Assembly: GCF_003971065.1 (NCBI RefSeq)
Contig: NZ_RYDV01000007.1
Coordinates: 1 to 64,000, forward strand
DNA from: Candidimonas sp. SYP-B2681
GTDB lineage: Bacteria; Pseudomonadota; Gammaproteobacteria; Burkholderiales; Burkholderiaceae_B
Direction of reading: 5' to 3'
Length of the DNA: 64,000 nt
Shown: positions 19,448 to 30,363 of the stretch, piece by piece
Layout: every line of letters starts with the position of its first letter
Numbering within the stretch: the stretch's first letter is position 1
Made by a program: the position numbers and the translations under genes
Notes under the pieces: generated by a model
The model's database searches: none
Told to the model about the DNA's origin: nothing
Seen by the model: only the letters and a program-made list of their open reading frames with translations

Positions 19448-20542
19448 GTGTCGCACAATACTGATGATTTAAGAATCCGGGAAATTAAAGAACTTAGCCC
19501 GCCAGCTCATGTGATGCGGGAATTCGCCTGCACCACCGAGATTTCGGCAACGGTATATGAGACCCGGCGCGCGGTGCATGATATCTTGCACGGTTCGGAC
19601 GATCGCCTGACCGTCGTGATAGGGCCGTGTTCCATTCATAACCCCTCAGCGGCGCTAGATTACGCCAAGCGCCTGATAGGGCAACGTGAACGTTTCAAGG
19701 GCGAACTCGAGATCATCATGCGGGTTTACTTCGAAAAACCACGCACCACCGTCGGCTGGAAAGGCTTGATCAACGATCCCGGTCTCGACGGCAGCTTCAA
19801 CATCAATCAGGGTCTGCGCATTGCCCGCGAGCTGTTGATCGACGTAAACCAATTGGGCATGCCTGCTGGATGCGAATTTCTTGACATGATTACGCCTCAG
19901 TACATTGCGGATCTGGTGTCATGGGGCGCCATTGGAGCTCGTACCACTGAAAGCCAGGTACACAGGGAACTGGCATCTGGCTTGTCGTGTCCGGTGGGCT
20001 TCAAGAATGGAACCGACGGCAATGTGAAAATCGCCATCGACGCCATCAATGCCGCATCCCAGCCGCACCATTTCCTTTCTGTCACCAAGGGCGGTCACTC
20101 GGCCATTGTGTCCACCTTGGGCAACAGCGATTGTCACCTTATTTTGCGTGGTGGGAAGGCCCCCAATTACGACGCCGCCAACATTGAGGCGGCGTGCCAG
20201 ACGTTAGGCAAGGCAGCTTTGCGACCGCGCCTGATGGTTGATGCAAGCCACGCGAACAGTAATAAGGACTATAAAAATCAGCCCGGAGTCATTAACGATG
20301 TCGCGGCTCAAATGGAAGCCGGCGACGATCGGATTTTCGGTGTCATGATCGAGAGCAATCTGGTGGGAGGCCGCCAAGACATGGTTCCAGGCCAGCCTTT
20401 GGTTTATGGGCAGAGCATTACCGACGGCTGTATCGATTGGGACTCCTCGGTAAAGGTGCTCGAGCGTCTATCTGAAGCCGTGAAAGTTCGTCGTCAGGTC
20501 CGTACACAATCAGCAAATGCCCTGATCGGCACGGCCGCCTAA
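19448..20542 (+). CDS. aroG: 3-deoxy-7-phosphoheptulonate (DAHP) synthase, class I (AroG/F/H type)
   Basis: The enzyme condenses phosphoenolpyruvate and erythrose-4-phosphate, the first step of the shikimate pathway. It shows GPCSIHN (C61), MRVYFEKPRTTVGWKGL, GARTTESQVHRELASGLS, VGFKNGTDG, VDASHANSNKDYKNQ and ESNLVGGRQD, all class I hallmarks. The length of 364 residues is close to the family norm of about 350. It starts with GTG after a TGGAG ribosome-binding site. The leader at 19271-19407 suggests control by charged tRNA-Phe (or tRNA-Tyr) supply. Which amino acid feedback-inhibits this isozyme cannot be told from sequence alone. Confidence 0.96.
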   Translation: MSHNTDDLRIREIKELSPPAHVMREFACTTEISATVYETRRAVHDILHGSDDRLTVVIGPCSIHNPSAALDYAKRLIGQRERFKGELEIIMRVYFEKPRTTVGWKGLINDPGLDGSFNINQGLRIARELLIDVNQLGMPAGCEFLDMITPQYIADLVSWGAIGARTTESQVHRELASGLSCPVGFKNGTDGNVKIAIDAINAASQPHHFLSVTKGGHSAIVSTLGNSDCHLILRGGKAPNYDAANIEAACQTLGKAALRPRLMVDASHANSNKDYKNQPGVINDVAAQMEAGDDRIFGVMIESNLVGGRQDMVPGQPLVYGQSITDGCIDWDSSVKVLERLSEAVKVRRQVRTQSANALIGTAA

Positions 20543-20595
20543 AAGTCGTAGTATTAAGCATGCCGATATTCCGGCTCGCTACAAGGAGTTTCTGC

Positions 20596-22008
20596 ATGAA
20601 TGCCCCCGTTTTTACGCAAGACCTTCGCCGTACAATTCCGGCGGGTTTTCTTGACGCGCTAAAGGTACAGTTTGGCGAACGTTTCTCGACGGCTCACGCG
20701 GTGTGCGAGCATCACGGCCGAGACGAATCCCCGTACCCGCCCATGTTACCGGACGGTGTTGTGTTCGCCCTTAGCACGGAAGACGTTGCCTGGGTTGCGC
20801 GGCATTGCAACGAACATAAGGTCCCGCTGATACCGTTTGGGGCAGGCTCCTCACTCGAGGGACACTTGCTGGCGATACACGGGGGCATTAGCCTTGACCT
20901 GTCGGGTATGAACAAAATGGTGTCCGTCCATGCCGAGGATTTCACCGCGACCGTGCAAGCAGGGGTTACGCGTAAGCAGCTTAACGAAGAGATCCGCGAT
21001 ACCGGCTTGTTTTTTCCGATCGACCCAGGCGCGGATGCGAGCTTGGGCGGCATGGCAGCCACGCGCGCGTCAGGCACGAATGCTGTGCGTTACGGCACAA
21101 TGCGCGAAAACGTGATGTCGTTAAAGGTGGTCACGGCCGAGGGCCGTATTATTGAAACGGCGAACCGCGCTAGAAAGTCGGCGGCGGGCTACGACCTTAC
21201 CCGCGTATTCGTGGGTAGCGAAGGCACTTTGGGAATCATCACAGAAGTGACGATCCGCTTGTATCCGCAGCCGGAAGCGATTTCGGCCGCCATTTGTAAT
21301 TTTGAAACATTGCGCGATGCGGTGCAAAGCGTTATCGAGATCATACAAATGGGGGTCCCGGTTGCGCGCGTCGAGTTCATGGATACCGCAGCAGTAAAAG
21401 CGACGAATGCCTACAGCAAGTTAAGCCTGAAAGAATCGCCATTGTTGCTTTTTGAATTCCACGGTAGCCCCGCGGGAGTCAAAGAGCAGGCTGAAATCGT
21501 TCAAGGCATTACCCATGACAATGGCGGTCTGGATTTTGAATGGGCTGAACAAGCTGAAGACCGTAGCCGCCTATGGACCGCTCGACATAACGCCTATTTT
21601 GCGGGTCTGCAGCTCCGTCCGGGCAGCCGCGCCAGCACGACCGATGTATGTGTCCCCATTTCGCGTTTGGCCGAATGCGTATCGGAAACGGCAGCACAGC
21701 TTGATCTTGCAAGCTTTCCGTACACCATTGTGGGCCACGTCGGGGATGGAAACTTCCATGTCCTGATGCTGCTCGATCCTGACAATCCCAGCGAGTGGGA
21801 GGAGTCGGAACGTCTTAATCGTCAACTCGTCGAGCGGGCCATCCAGATGGACGGCACCTGCACAGGCGAACATGGTGTAGGCTTGCATAAAAAGGAGTTC
21901 ATGCTGGCCGAGCATGGGCGCGACGCGCTTGACCTTATGGCCAGCCTGAAAAGGGCATTTGACCCGAACAATATACTGAATCCGGGAAAAATCATTCCCG
22001 AATCATAA
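20596..22008 (+). CDS. FAD-linked D-2-hydroxyacid (D-lactate-type) dehydrogenase
   Basis: This is a 470-residue flavoprotein of the VAO/GlcD-DLD family, probably oxidising D-lactate or a related D-2-hydroxyacid and passing electrons to quinone or cytochrome. The FAD-binding PP loop is IPFGAGSSLEGH, followed by IDPGADASLGGMAATRASGTNAVRYG. The C-terminal GTCTGEHGVGLHKKEF and DPNNILNPGK blocks are typical. ACAAGGAG just upstream supports the ATG at 20596; an in-frame ATG at 20560 is less likely. It precedes glcD by 49 bp, which suggests a shared hydroxyacid catabolic role. Confidence 0.92.
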   Translation: MNAPVFTQDLRRTIPAGFLDALKVQFGERFSTAHAVCEHHGRDESPYPPMLPDGVVFALSTEDVAWVARHCNEHKVPLIPFGAGSSLEGHLLAIHGGISLDLSGMNKMVSVHAEDFTATVQAGVTRKQLNEEIRDTGLFFPIDPGADASLGGMAATRASGTNAVRYGTMRENVMSLKVVTAEGRIIETANRARKSAAGYDLTRVFVGSEGTLGIITEVTIRLYPQPEAISAAICNFETLRDAVQSVIEIIQMGVPVARVEFMDTAAVKATNAYSKLSLKESPLLLFEFHGSPAGVKEQAEIVQGITHDNGGLDFEWAEQAEDRSRLWTARHNAYFAGLQLRPGSRASTTDVCVPISRLAECVSETAAQLDLASFPYTIVGHVGDGNFHVLMLLDPDNPSEWEESERLNRQLVERAIQMDGTCTGEHGVGLHKKEFMLAEHGRDALDLMASLKRAFDPNNILNPGKIIPES

Positions 22009-22057
22009 AATAAACGGGGCACCGCAAGCCGGTGTAAAAAGATAATAAAGAGAGACA

Positions 22058-23551
22058 ATGAACCATCCCACGATAAGTCCGGTGCCGACCTTGGCGCCGG
22101 ATTTTGCAGGTTTGCTGGCGCGATTGTCACCTGACATTCCGCAGCATTGCATCCTTTCTCAGGTCGAAGATACCCGTCCCTACGAATGCGACGGCTTGTC
22201 TTTGTACCGCTGCTTGCCGCCAGTGGTCGTGTTGCCCGAGAACGAAGAGCAGGTGATTGCCGTATTGCGCGCCTGTAAGGCATTCAACATTCCTATCGTC
22301 GCACGCGGCGCCGGCACAGGACTGTCGGGCGGCGCAATGCCGCATGCGCAGGGAATCTTGCTTGGGCTGGCAAAGCTCAATCGCATTAAGAAGATCGACC
22401 CCGAATCGGCTACCGCTATCGTCGAGCCGGGCGTTCGTAACCTCGCAATATCCGAGGCCGCAGAGCCTTATGGTCTGTATTACGCTCCAGATCCGTCCAG
22501 TCAGATCGCCTGCTCGATAGGCGGCAATATTGCTGAGAACTCGGGTGGAGTGCATTGTTTGAAATATGGGTTAACAGTCCATAACGTCTTACGTGTGCGC
22601 ATGATCACTATCGATGGGGACGTGGTTGAACTGGGCTCGGAAGCACCCGACAGCCCAGGTTTGGACCTGCTTGCGGTGTTCATCGGGTCCGAGGGTATGC
22701 TCGGCATCGTCACAGAAGTCACTGTGCGTTTAATACCGAAGCCGGCGCGCGCGCAGGTCATCATGGCAAGCTTCGCCAGCGTCGAGGCAGCCAGCCTGGC
22801 GGTCACCAACATTATTGCGGGCGGCATCATCCCGGCCGGCCTTGAAATGATGGACAAGCGTGCCGTGCATATGGTCGAACCGTTCGTCAAGGCAGGCTAC
22901 GACCTCGATGCCGCTGCGATCCTGTTGTGCGAGTCCGATGGCGCCTCCGAAGAGGTTACCGACGAAATCAGACGCATGGAAGAAGTGTTCCGCCATGCGG
23001 GGGCAACGCGTTTACAGGTTTCACATTCCGAAGCAGAACGTTTGCTTTTCTGGGCCGGCCGCAAAAACGCCTTTCCCGCAGCGGGTCGAGTCTCGCCTGA
23101 CTACTACTGCATGGATGGAACCATACCGCGCCGGCATTTAGGACGCGTCCTAGGCGCCATCGAACAAATGGAAGACGAATACGGCTTGCGTTGCGCTAAC
23201 GTTTTTCACGCGGGTGATGGCAATCTGCACCCTTTGATCATGTTCGATTCCAATCAACCTAACGAGGTCGAGCGAGCTGAAAAATTTGGCGCTGCCATAC
23301 TCGAGCTATGCGTCGAAGTAGGTGGCACCGTAACGGGCGAGCACGGAGTCGGCATAGAGAAAATCAACCAGATGTGCATACAGTTCACGCGGGAAGAGCT
23401 CAACTTTTTCAGCGCCTTGAAGAAGGGTTTCGATCCGTACGGCTTGCTGAATCCCGAGAAGGTCATTCCCCTTCTGGCGCGTTGTGCCGAGTACGGCAAA
23501 ATGCACGTCCACGGCGGCGAAGTCCGCTTTTCTGAATTGCCTCGCTTTTAA
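22058..23551 (+). CDS. glcD: Glycolate oxidase FAD subunit GlcD
   Basis: GlcD is the catalytic FAD subunit of the membrane-associated glycolate oxidase (with GlcE and GlcF), which converts glycolate to glyoxylate. The PP-loop segment is IVARGAGTGLSGGAMP, followed by SIGGNIAENSGGVHCLKYG. The C-terminal ANVFHAGDGNLHPLIMFD and GTVTGEHGVGIEK are diagnostic. The length of 497 residues matches the family. GlcE starts 9 bp downstream, so translation is coupled. No glcC regulator is seen in this window. Confidence 0.96.
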   Translation: MNHPTISPVPTLAPDFAGLLARLSPDIPQHCILSQVEDTRPYECDGLSLYRCLPPVVVLPENEEQVIAVLRACKAFNIPIVARGAGTGLSGGAMPHAQGILLGLAKLNRIKKIDPESATAIVEPGVRNLAISEAAEPYGLYYAPDPSSQIACSIGGNIAENSGGVHCLKYGLTVHNVLRVRMITIDGDVVELGSEAPDSPGLDLLAVFIGSEGMLGIVTEVTVRLIPKPARAQVIMASFASVEAASLAVTNIIAGGIIPAGLEMMDKRAVHMVEPFVKAGYDLDAAAILLCESDGASEEVTDEIRRMEEVFRHAGATRLQVSHSEAERLLFWAGRKNAFPAAGRVSPDYYCMDGTIPRRHLGRVLGAIEQMEDEYGLRCANVFHAGDGNLHPLIMFDSNQPNEVERAEKFGAAILELCVEVGGTVTGEHGVGIEKINQMCIQFTREELNFFSALKKGFDPYGLLNPEKVIPLLARCAEYGKMHVHGGEVRFSELPRF

Positions 23552-23560
23552 GAATCAGCC

Positions 23561-24661
23561 ATGGAATTTGTACTATCTGATATTTGTCAGCAGGTGATGA
23601 CCGCCAGGGCTGGCGAGCGCCCATTGTGCATACGCGGTGGAGGCACTAAAGCCTTTTACGGCGAGCCGGGTGACCGCGAATCGCTCCACGAGATCGCGGT
23701 TCTTGACCTCTCGCCATATCGCGGCGTTGTCAATTACCAGCCCTCTGAGCTGGTCATTACCGCACGCGCAGGAACCTTGCTCAGCGACATCGAAACCATG
23801 CTTGATGAGCAGAATCAAATGCTGGCATTCGAGCCGCCGCGCTTCGGTCCGGAATCGACCATCGGGGGGTGTATCGCAAGTGGCTTGTCTGGGCCGCGGC
23901 GCATGGCGGCTGGCAGTGCGCGAGACTTCATGCTGGGTGCCAAGCTGCTTAGTTCCGCCGGCAGTATCTTGTCTTTTGGCGGCGAGGTCATGAAGAATGT
24001 GGCGGGCTTCGATGTGTCCCGATTGCTTACGGGTTCAATGGGAATTTTCGGCGCCCTGACTGAAGTATCCATTAAGGTGGCTCCCAAGCCTTTTCAAGAG
24101 AAGACATTAGTTTTCGAACTCGGTCAGGCTGAAGCGCTTGCTTTTTTTACACAGTGGCGAAGCCGACCTTTACCCATTTCTGCAACCGCATGGTGCGCGA
24201 GCGAAGGAGCAGAGGCGGGACGTTTATACGTCCGGTTATCGGGCAGCGAACCGGCGGTGCGAATCGCGTCGGAAAAGCTAGGGGGGCAGAATTTGGATGC
24301 CTCCGCTGCGCGAGCCTTTTGGGATAGCATTCGGGACCAGACCCACTCTTTTTTTCAAACCCCCACTGTGTGGCGGGTGGCGGTACCTCCGCAGTCGCCC
24401 ATGTTAAACGCCGGTCCAACGTTGATCGAGTGGGGTGGCGGCTTGCGCTGGCTGCCCGAGGTAAGCTCCGGCCCGGACTTGCGCCGCAAGGTAGCGCAAC
24501 TGGGTGGGCATGCCACCTTGTATCGCTACGGTTCCAAGCCCGCCGATCTGTCAGTCTTCCAGCCCCTGCAACCTGCGCTCAGGAACATCAGCCTGCGCCT
24601 GAAGCAAGAGCTCGACCCCGTCGGCGTTTTTAATCCTAAACGCTTGTTTCCCGACTTCTGA
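23561..24661 (+). CDS. glcE: Glycolate oxidase FAD-binding subunit GlcE
   Basis: GlcE is the second FAD-binding subunit of glycolate oxidase. It has a shortened VAO fold: an N-terminal LCIRGGGTKAFYG loop, the FEPPRFGPESTIGGCIASGLSGPRR segment and the VMKNVAGFDVSRLLTGSMG block, followed by a divergent substrate-cap region. The 366-residue length is normal. It lies 9 bp after glcD and 10 bp before glcF, in the standard glcDEF order. Confidence 0.95.
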   Translation: MEFVLSDICQQVMTARAGERPLCIRGGGTKAFYGEPGDRESLHEIAVLDLSPYRGVVNYQPSELVITARAGTLLSDIETMLDEQNQMLAFEPPRFGPESTIGGCIASGLSGPRRMAAGSARDFMLGAKLLSSAGSILSFGGEVMKNVAGFDVSRLLTGSMGIFGALTEVSIKVAPKPFQEKTLVFELGQAEALAFFTQWRSRPLPISATAWCASEGAEAGRLYVRLSGSEPAVRIASEKLGGQNLDASAARAFWDSIRDQTHSFFQTPTVWRVAVPPQSPMLNAGPTLIEWGGGLRWLPEVSSGPDLRRKVAQLGGHATLYRYGSKPADLSVFQPLQPALRNISLRLKQELDPVGVFNPKRLFPDF

Positions 24662-24671
24662 GATCTCAATC

Positions 24672-25922
24672 ATGCAAACAAATCTGGCATCATGGGTGCG
24701 TGATACCGACGAAGGGCAGGATGCGGATGCAGTCCTGCGCCGCTGTGTCCATTGTGGATTCTGCTTGGCGACTTGTCCTACGTATCAAATTCTGGGAGAC
24801 GAGCTCGACAGTCCGCGCGGGCGCATATATTTAATGAAGCAGGTGCTCGAAGGCGTAGAGCCAAGCCGGGCAACTCAGGAACACCTAGATCGCTGTTTGA
24901 CCTGTCGCAACTGCGAAACTACCTGTCCCTCGGGAGTCGAATACGGCGTCCTGGTGGATATTGGGCGCAAACTGGTCGACCAAAAGGTCGAGCGACCTTT
25001 TTCCCAGCGGCTTACCCGCACACTGCTGCGGAGGGCGCTGAATTCATCCTTGTTTGCCCCAGCCATGAAGCTGGGTAAATTCATGAGGCCAGTGCTGCCT
25101 CAAGTCTTGAAAGCCAAGGTTCCAAAGGCGAGGGCTGTGGGCACATTGCCCAGCGGCGGCCATCGGCATACACGGCAGGTGCTCATGATGGTGGGCTGTG
25201 TTCAACCGGCTATGATGCCCACTATTGATGCTGCCACCATACGGGTACTGGACGCGCTGGGTATCGGCACCCAGTTGGCGGGCGGAGCTAGTTGCTGCGG
25301 CGCCATTAATTTCCACCTTGATGCCCAAGAGACCGCACTGGACCAAATGCGAGCCAATATCGATGCGTGGCTACCCGTGCTGGATCAAGGCAAGGTTGAA
25401 GCAATCATTATGAACGCATCGGGTTGCGGCGCCATGGTCAAAGAGTATGCCCATCATTTACGCCACGATCGCGACTATGTCGAGAAGGCGTTGCGGTTGG
25501 TGGATAAGGTGCGCGACGTAGCCGAGATCGTGGCGCCCCATGCGCCCGCACTCAGGGCGCTGATGAAGTCGGCACCAGCACCAGTGGCATTTCATCCACC
25601 CTGTACATTGCAGCATTGGCAGGGCCTGCGCGGCGTGAGCGAGCGCATGCTGGCCGAGCTCGGCTTTACCTTGCAACCGTTTACAGAGTCGCATTTATGC
25701 TGTGGTTCCGCAGGAACGTATTCCGTCACGCAGCCAGAGCTCTCGCGATCATTACGCGATCGTAAGCTCGCAGCGATTCAGGCAACTGCGCCCAAAACGA
25801 TTATTTCATCGAATATAGGCTGCATCACCCATTTGCAAAGTGGCACGGCGACGCCCGTTCGCCACTGGATCGAAGTGGTTGACGAAGCGCTAAAGCCGGG
25901 GCCGGGTGACTCGCTCTCGTGA
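24672..25922 (+). CDS. glcF: Glycolate oxidase iron-sulfur subunit GlcF
   Basis: GlcF carries electrons from the GlcDE flavins to the quinone pool. Two ferredoxin-type 4Fe-4S clusters are coordinated by C25-C28-C31-C35 and C75-C78-C81-C85. Two cysteine-rich CCG domains follow, seen at GGASCCGAINFHL and ESHLCCGSAGTYS. The 416-residue length is typical. mnmA starts 26 bp downstream and may be cotranscribed, although functionally unrelated. Confidence 0.96.
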   Translation: MQTNLASWVRDTDEGQDADAVLRRCVHCGFCLATCPTYQILGDELDSPRGRIYLMKQVLEGVEPSRATQEHLDRCLTCRNCETTCPSGVEYGVLVDIGRKLVDQKVERPFSQRLTRTLLRRALNSSLFAPAMKLGKFMRPVLPQVLKAKVPKARAVGTLPSGGHRHTRQVLMMVGCVQPAMMPTIDAATIRVLDALGIGTQLAGGASCCGAINFHLDAQETALDQMRANIDAWLPVLDQGKVEAIIMNASGCGAMVKEYAHHLRHDRDYVEKALRLVDKVRDVAEIVAPHAPALRALMKSAPAPVAFHPPCTLQHWQGLRGVSERMLAELGFTLQPFTESHLCCGSAGTYSVTQPELSRSLRDRKLAAIQATAPKTIISSNIGCITHLQSGTATPVRHWIEVVDEALKPGPGDSLS

Positions 25923-25948
25923 TCGGCGGAACCGTCTAAAATACCCGC

Positions 25949-27064
25949 ATGGTTAAAATATCTGCATCAAAAGGGCGCGTCGTGGTGGGTATGTCGGGCG
26001 GGGTGGATTCCTCGGTGACAGCCTGGTTGTTGAAAGAGCAGGGCTATGAAGTCGTAGGCTTGTTCATGAAAAACTGGGAAGACGATGACGATTCTGAATA
26101 CTGTTCTTCGCGTCAAGACTGGCTGGATGCCGCCAGTGTCGCTGATCTTATCGGCGTCGAAATCGAGGCCGTCAATTTTGCTGCCGAGTACAAGGACCGG
26201 GTATTTGCCGACTTCCTGCGTGAGTATTCGGCGGGTCGCACCCCCAATCCCGATGTCTTGTGTAACGCCGAAATCAAATTCAAAGCGTTTCTCGACCACG
26301 CCATGTCGCTGGGTGCAGAGCGCATTGCAACGGGCCACTATGCACGGGTGCGTACGGTTCAAACTGAAGAGGGCGAGCTACACCAGTTGTTGAAGGCCGT
26401 AGATCACACCAAGGACCAGAGTTATTTCTTGCATAGGTTGAATCAGGCCCAGTTGTCGAGAACGCTTTTTCCCTTGGGTGAAATACCCAAGACAGAAGTC
26501 AGGCGTATGGCGCAGGCTTTGCAACTGCCGAATGCGGCCAAAAAAGACTCCACGGGAATCTGCTTTATTGGCGAACGTCCTTTCCGCGAGTTTCTTAACC
26601 GTTATCTCCCGACTAAACCGGGGCCGGTCAAGACACCTGAAGGCGTGGTGCTGGGCGAACATCAAGGCTTATCGTTTTATACGCTGGGCCAGCGCAAGGG
26701 TCTCGGAATTGGTGGCATAAAAGGCCGGCAGCGCGAAGATGGCACCGCCGACGCTTGGTACACGGCACGTAAAGACATAGAACACAACACCCTATATGTG
26801 GTGCAAGGCCATGATCATCCATGGTTGTTGGCCCAAGAGTTGCACGCCCAGGATGTCAGCTGGGTCTCTGGTTATGCGCCTCTTGCGGGAAGCTACGCGG
26901 CCAAAACACGTTATCGGCAAGCTGACGCGGCGTGTGAACTGCAGGACGGCACAGCCGATAATTTCCGCTTGTCGTTTGAACAAAGCCAATGGGCGGTGAC
27001 GCCCGGCCAATCTGCGGTCCTGTATGCGGGCGATGTATGCCTGGGCGGTGGCATCATAGTATAA
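25949..27064 (+). CDS. mnmA: tRNA-specific 2-thiouridylase MnmA
   Basis: MnmA installs 2-thiouridine at the wobble position of tRNA-Lys, -Glu and -Gln, using ATP and a persulfide from the Tus relay. The ATP pyrophosphatase loop SGGVDSS is at residues 16-22. The catalytic cysteines are C105 ([12 protein letters not shown]) and C205 ([10 protein letters not shown]). The length of 371 residues and the C-terminal [15 protein letters not shown] block are normal. Start chosen at the ATG preceding [20 protein letters not shown]. Confidence 0.97.
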   Translation: MVKISASKGRVVVGMSGGVDSSVTAWLLKEQGYEVVGLFMKNWEDDDDSEYCSSRQDWLDAASVADLIGVEIEAVNFAAEYKDRVFADFLREYSAGRTPNPDVLCNAEIKFKAFLDHAMSLGAERIATGHYARVRTVQTEEGELHQLLKAVDHTKDQSYFLHRLNQAQLSRTLFPLGEIPKTEVRRMAQALQLPNAAKKDSTGICFIGERPFREFLNRYLPTKPGPVKTPEGVVLGEHQGLSFYTLGQRKGLGIGGIKGRQREDGTADAWYTARKDIEHNTLYVVQGHDHPWLLAQELHAQDVSWVSGYAPLAGSYAAKTRYRQADAACELQDGTADNFRLSFEQSQWAVTPGQSAVLYAGDVCLGGGIIV

Positions 27065-27121
27065 ACACATCAGCGTCTGATTTTCAGGCAACATCCTTTC
27101 TACTCTTCTTTCAAGGTCTTT

Positions 27122-27940
27122 ATGGATCCGGTTTTTATTGTCAGTTTGGCATGCATAGGTGCCATGGTTGGTTTCGCGGCCGGTTTGTTGGGCATTGGGG
27201 GAGGGATGATATTGGTGCCATTTCTGACCATGCTGTTTCCCTTGTACGGCGTGCCGGATCAGTTCATTGTGCATGCAGCCATCGCGACGTCCATGACAAC
27301 CATTATTTTTACGTCGGTCTCCAGTATGCGTGCGCATCACGCAAAAGGGGCCATCAGGTGGGATATCGTTTCAGTGATGGCGCCGGGCATGATCATTGGC
27401 GGCCTGCTTTCCGGCGGCGCCGTGTTCTCGTACTTAAGTGGCGGGTGGTTAGCGCTGATATTCGCCGCTTTCGTTGCCTATTCGGGCGCCAAAATGCTAA
27501 GTGGCAAGCCGCCTAAAGCAGGCAGAACCATGCCCGGTAAAGCGGTTACGGCCGGTGTCGGGGCAGGTATCGGCTTCGCCTCAGGGTTATTGGGGGCGGG
27601 CGGAGGCTTCTTATCGGTACCCTTCATGGCGCGCAGCAATGTATCGATGCATAACGCCGTAGCGACCTCCGCCGCATTGGGCTTCTTCATCGCAATAGCC
27701 AATAGTGCCGGCTATATATATTCCGGCTTTCACGAAGTTGCGGGCCACGACGGAATGCTGGGCTATATATATTGGCCGGCGCTCATCGTGCTTTCAGCGA
27801 TGAGCGTACTAACGGCTCCTTTCGGAGCGCGATGTGCCCACCGCTTGCCCGTAAAGACGTTGAAGCGGGTGTTTGCATGCTTGTTGTTTGTGCTGGCTGC
27901 CTACATGCTGTATGAAGCCTATAAGGCTTTTCAGCCATAA
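27122..27940 (+). CDS. TSUP-family permease (TauE/SafE, sulfite/organosulfonate exporter type)
   Basis: This is an inner-membrane protein of 272 residues with about eight hydrophobic segments. The two repeats each begin with a glycine-rich motif: VGFAAGLLGIGGGMILVP and IGFASGLLGAGGGFLSVPF. These are the internal repeat hallmarks of the TauE/SafE (TSUP) family. Substrates in the family include sulfite, sulfoacetate and other anions; no neighbouring gene reveals which is used here. A strong hairpin follows at 27948-27980. Confidence 0.9.
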   Translation: MDPVFIVSLACIGAMVGFAAGLLGIGGGMILVPFLTMLFPLYGVPDQFIVHAAIATSMTTIIFTSVSSMRAHHAKGAIRWDIVSVMAPGMIIGGLLSGGAVFSYLSGGWLALIFAAFVAYSGAKMLSGKPPKAGRTMPGKAVTAGVGAGIGFASGLLGAGGGFLSVPFMARSNVSMHNAVATSAALGFFIAIANSAGYIYSGFHEVAGHDGMLGYIYWPALIVLSAMSVLTAPFGARCAHRLPVKTLKRVFACLLFVLAAYMLYEAYKAFQP

Positions 27941-27947
27941 ACGCTAT

Positions 27948-27980
27948 GTCGGATCAGCCTTGCAGAAGGCTTGATCCGAC
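27948..27980. terminator. Hairpin between convergent tauE-like and GST genes
   Basis: GTCGGATCAGCCTT pairs with AAGGCTTGATCCGAC around a GCAG loop, a 14-bp stem with a single bulged base. It lies 8 bp after the permease stop and 18 bp before the GST stop. No long T run follows on either strand, so it is a candidate rather than proven terminator. Confidence 0.6.
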
Positions 27981-27997
27981 TGCCCCGGCAAGGGCAT

Positions 27998-28612
27998 TCA
28001 GCCCTTGGGCGGCAGCGTTGCAGTGAACGATGGACGGCTTTGCAGTTTTTCGTCAAGGCGCTGCAGGTTACTGTATTGCGAACGCCAGTTAAGTTCGGCA
28101 AAACGCAGATCGAGATAGCCCAGCGCACATCCAACGGCAACATCGGCCAGGCTGAAGTTGATGCCCATGCAGAACGGGTGATCAGCCAGGTTGTTGTCCA
28201 TGTAATCGAGTGCGGCAGTTATCTTCTTGTGCTGGCGCTCGATCCAGGCATCGCTACGCAGCTCTGGGGCTCGCCGATTGATTTCGATATTGATCGCTAC
28301 AGCGGCGTCGAGTACGCCGTCGGCGGCGGCCTCCCAGCACTTGGTTGCGGCGCGGTCGCGGCCGGGGGCGGGAATTAGCCGGCCGACTGGCGAAAGCGTA
28401 TCGAGGTATTCGACTATGACACGGGAATCGAACAGGCTCCCGTTATCGTCCATGATAAGACAGGGCACTTTACCCAGCGGATTAGACGTCTGGATCTGTG
28501 TATCTTCGGCCCACACATTTTCGAGGATAAACTCGTAATCAAGTTTTTTCTCGGCCATAACGACGCGCACTTTGCGTACGTAAGGACTAGTTAGCGAACC
28601 GATTAGTTTCAT
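27998..28612 (-). CDS. Glutathione S-transferase family protein
   Basis: This 204-residue protein shows the thioredoxin-like N-terminal domain MKLIGSLTSPYVRKVRVVMAE with the S9 and R13 region typical of bacterial beta/nu-type GSTs. The glutathione-binding LGKVPCLIMDDNG and LFDSRVIVEYLD segments follow, then an all-helical C-terminal domain with the FSLADVAVGCALGYLDLR N-capping box. It would conjugate or reduce small electrophiles with glutathione; the substrate is unknown. It is divergent from purB, with a 237-bp spacer. Confidence 0.92.
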   Translation of the reverse strand: MKLIGSLTSPYVRKVRVVMAEKKLDYEFILENVWAEDTQIQTSNPLGKVPCLIMDDNGSLFDSRVIVEYLDTLSPVGRLIPAPGRDRAATKCWEAAADGVLDAAVAINIEINRRAPELRSDAWIERQHKKITAALDYMDNNLADHPFCMGINFSLADVAVGCALGYLDLRFAELNWRSQYSNLQRLDEKLQSRPSFTATLPPKG

Positions 28613-28810
28613 GGCAAAGTTTGTGAGTTAAAGGCAAAAAAAGTATAGCAGGATACCGTTGCTTATTTGCCAAAAACCCGGACAAAACGAGTGCCACCGC
28701 CAGCCCGCTTCGAATGTGTCGTTTATATGCGGATTCTCTTTATGACGGTTGACATATTGCCGCCAAACGATGCATCTATTAGCCAGGCTTTGGGGGCAGC
28801 GCACTGCGGA

Positions 28811-28819
28811 TGTTAGAAT
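28811..28819 (+). promoter_or_regulatory. Candidate extended -10 element for purB
   Basis: TGTTAGAAT fits the extended -10 pattern TGnTAnAAT and lies 31 bp before the purB ATG. No good -35 is found 17 bp upstream. A TTGACA at 28749-28754 is present in the same spacer but lacks a matching -10 at normal spacing. Confidence 0.35.
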
Positions 28820-28843
28820 GCGGGCTAATTTTCCTTTCCGTGA

Positions 28844-30226
<1,383 letters not shown>

Positions 30227-30257
30227 GACCCATTTTTACCAGCCCGTGTTGCTTGTT

Positions 30258-30288
30258 CCCGCATTGCGCGAACCTGCCGCGGGTTTTT
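30258..30288 (+). terminator. Possible terminator after purB
   Basis: A short CCCGC/GCGGG stem with a 16-nt loop is followed by TTTTT. The stem is only 5 bp, so the call is tentative; its place 31 bp past the purB stop and before the cytochrome c' gene fits. Confidence 0.4.
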
Positions 30289-30363
30289 GTTTGTGCTTGC
30301 GTTTCACCAGTGTGTTTACCCTTTTTTTACTGCTTTAACTACCGTCTTAATTCAGGAGCATCT

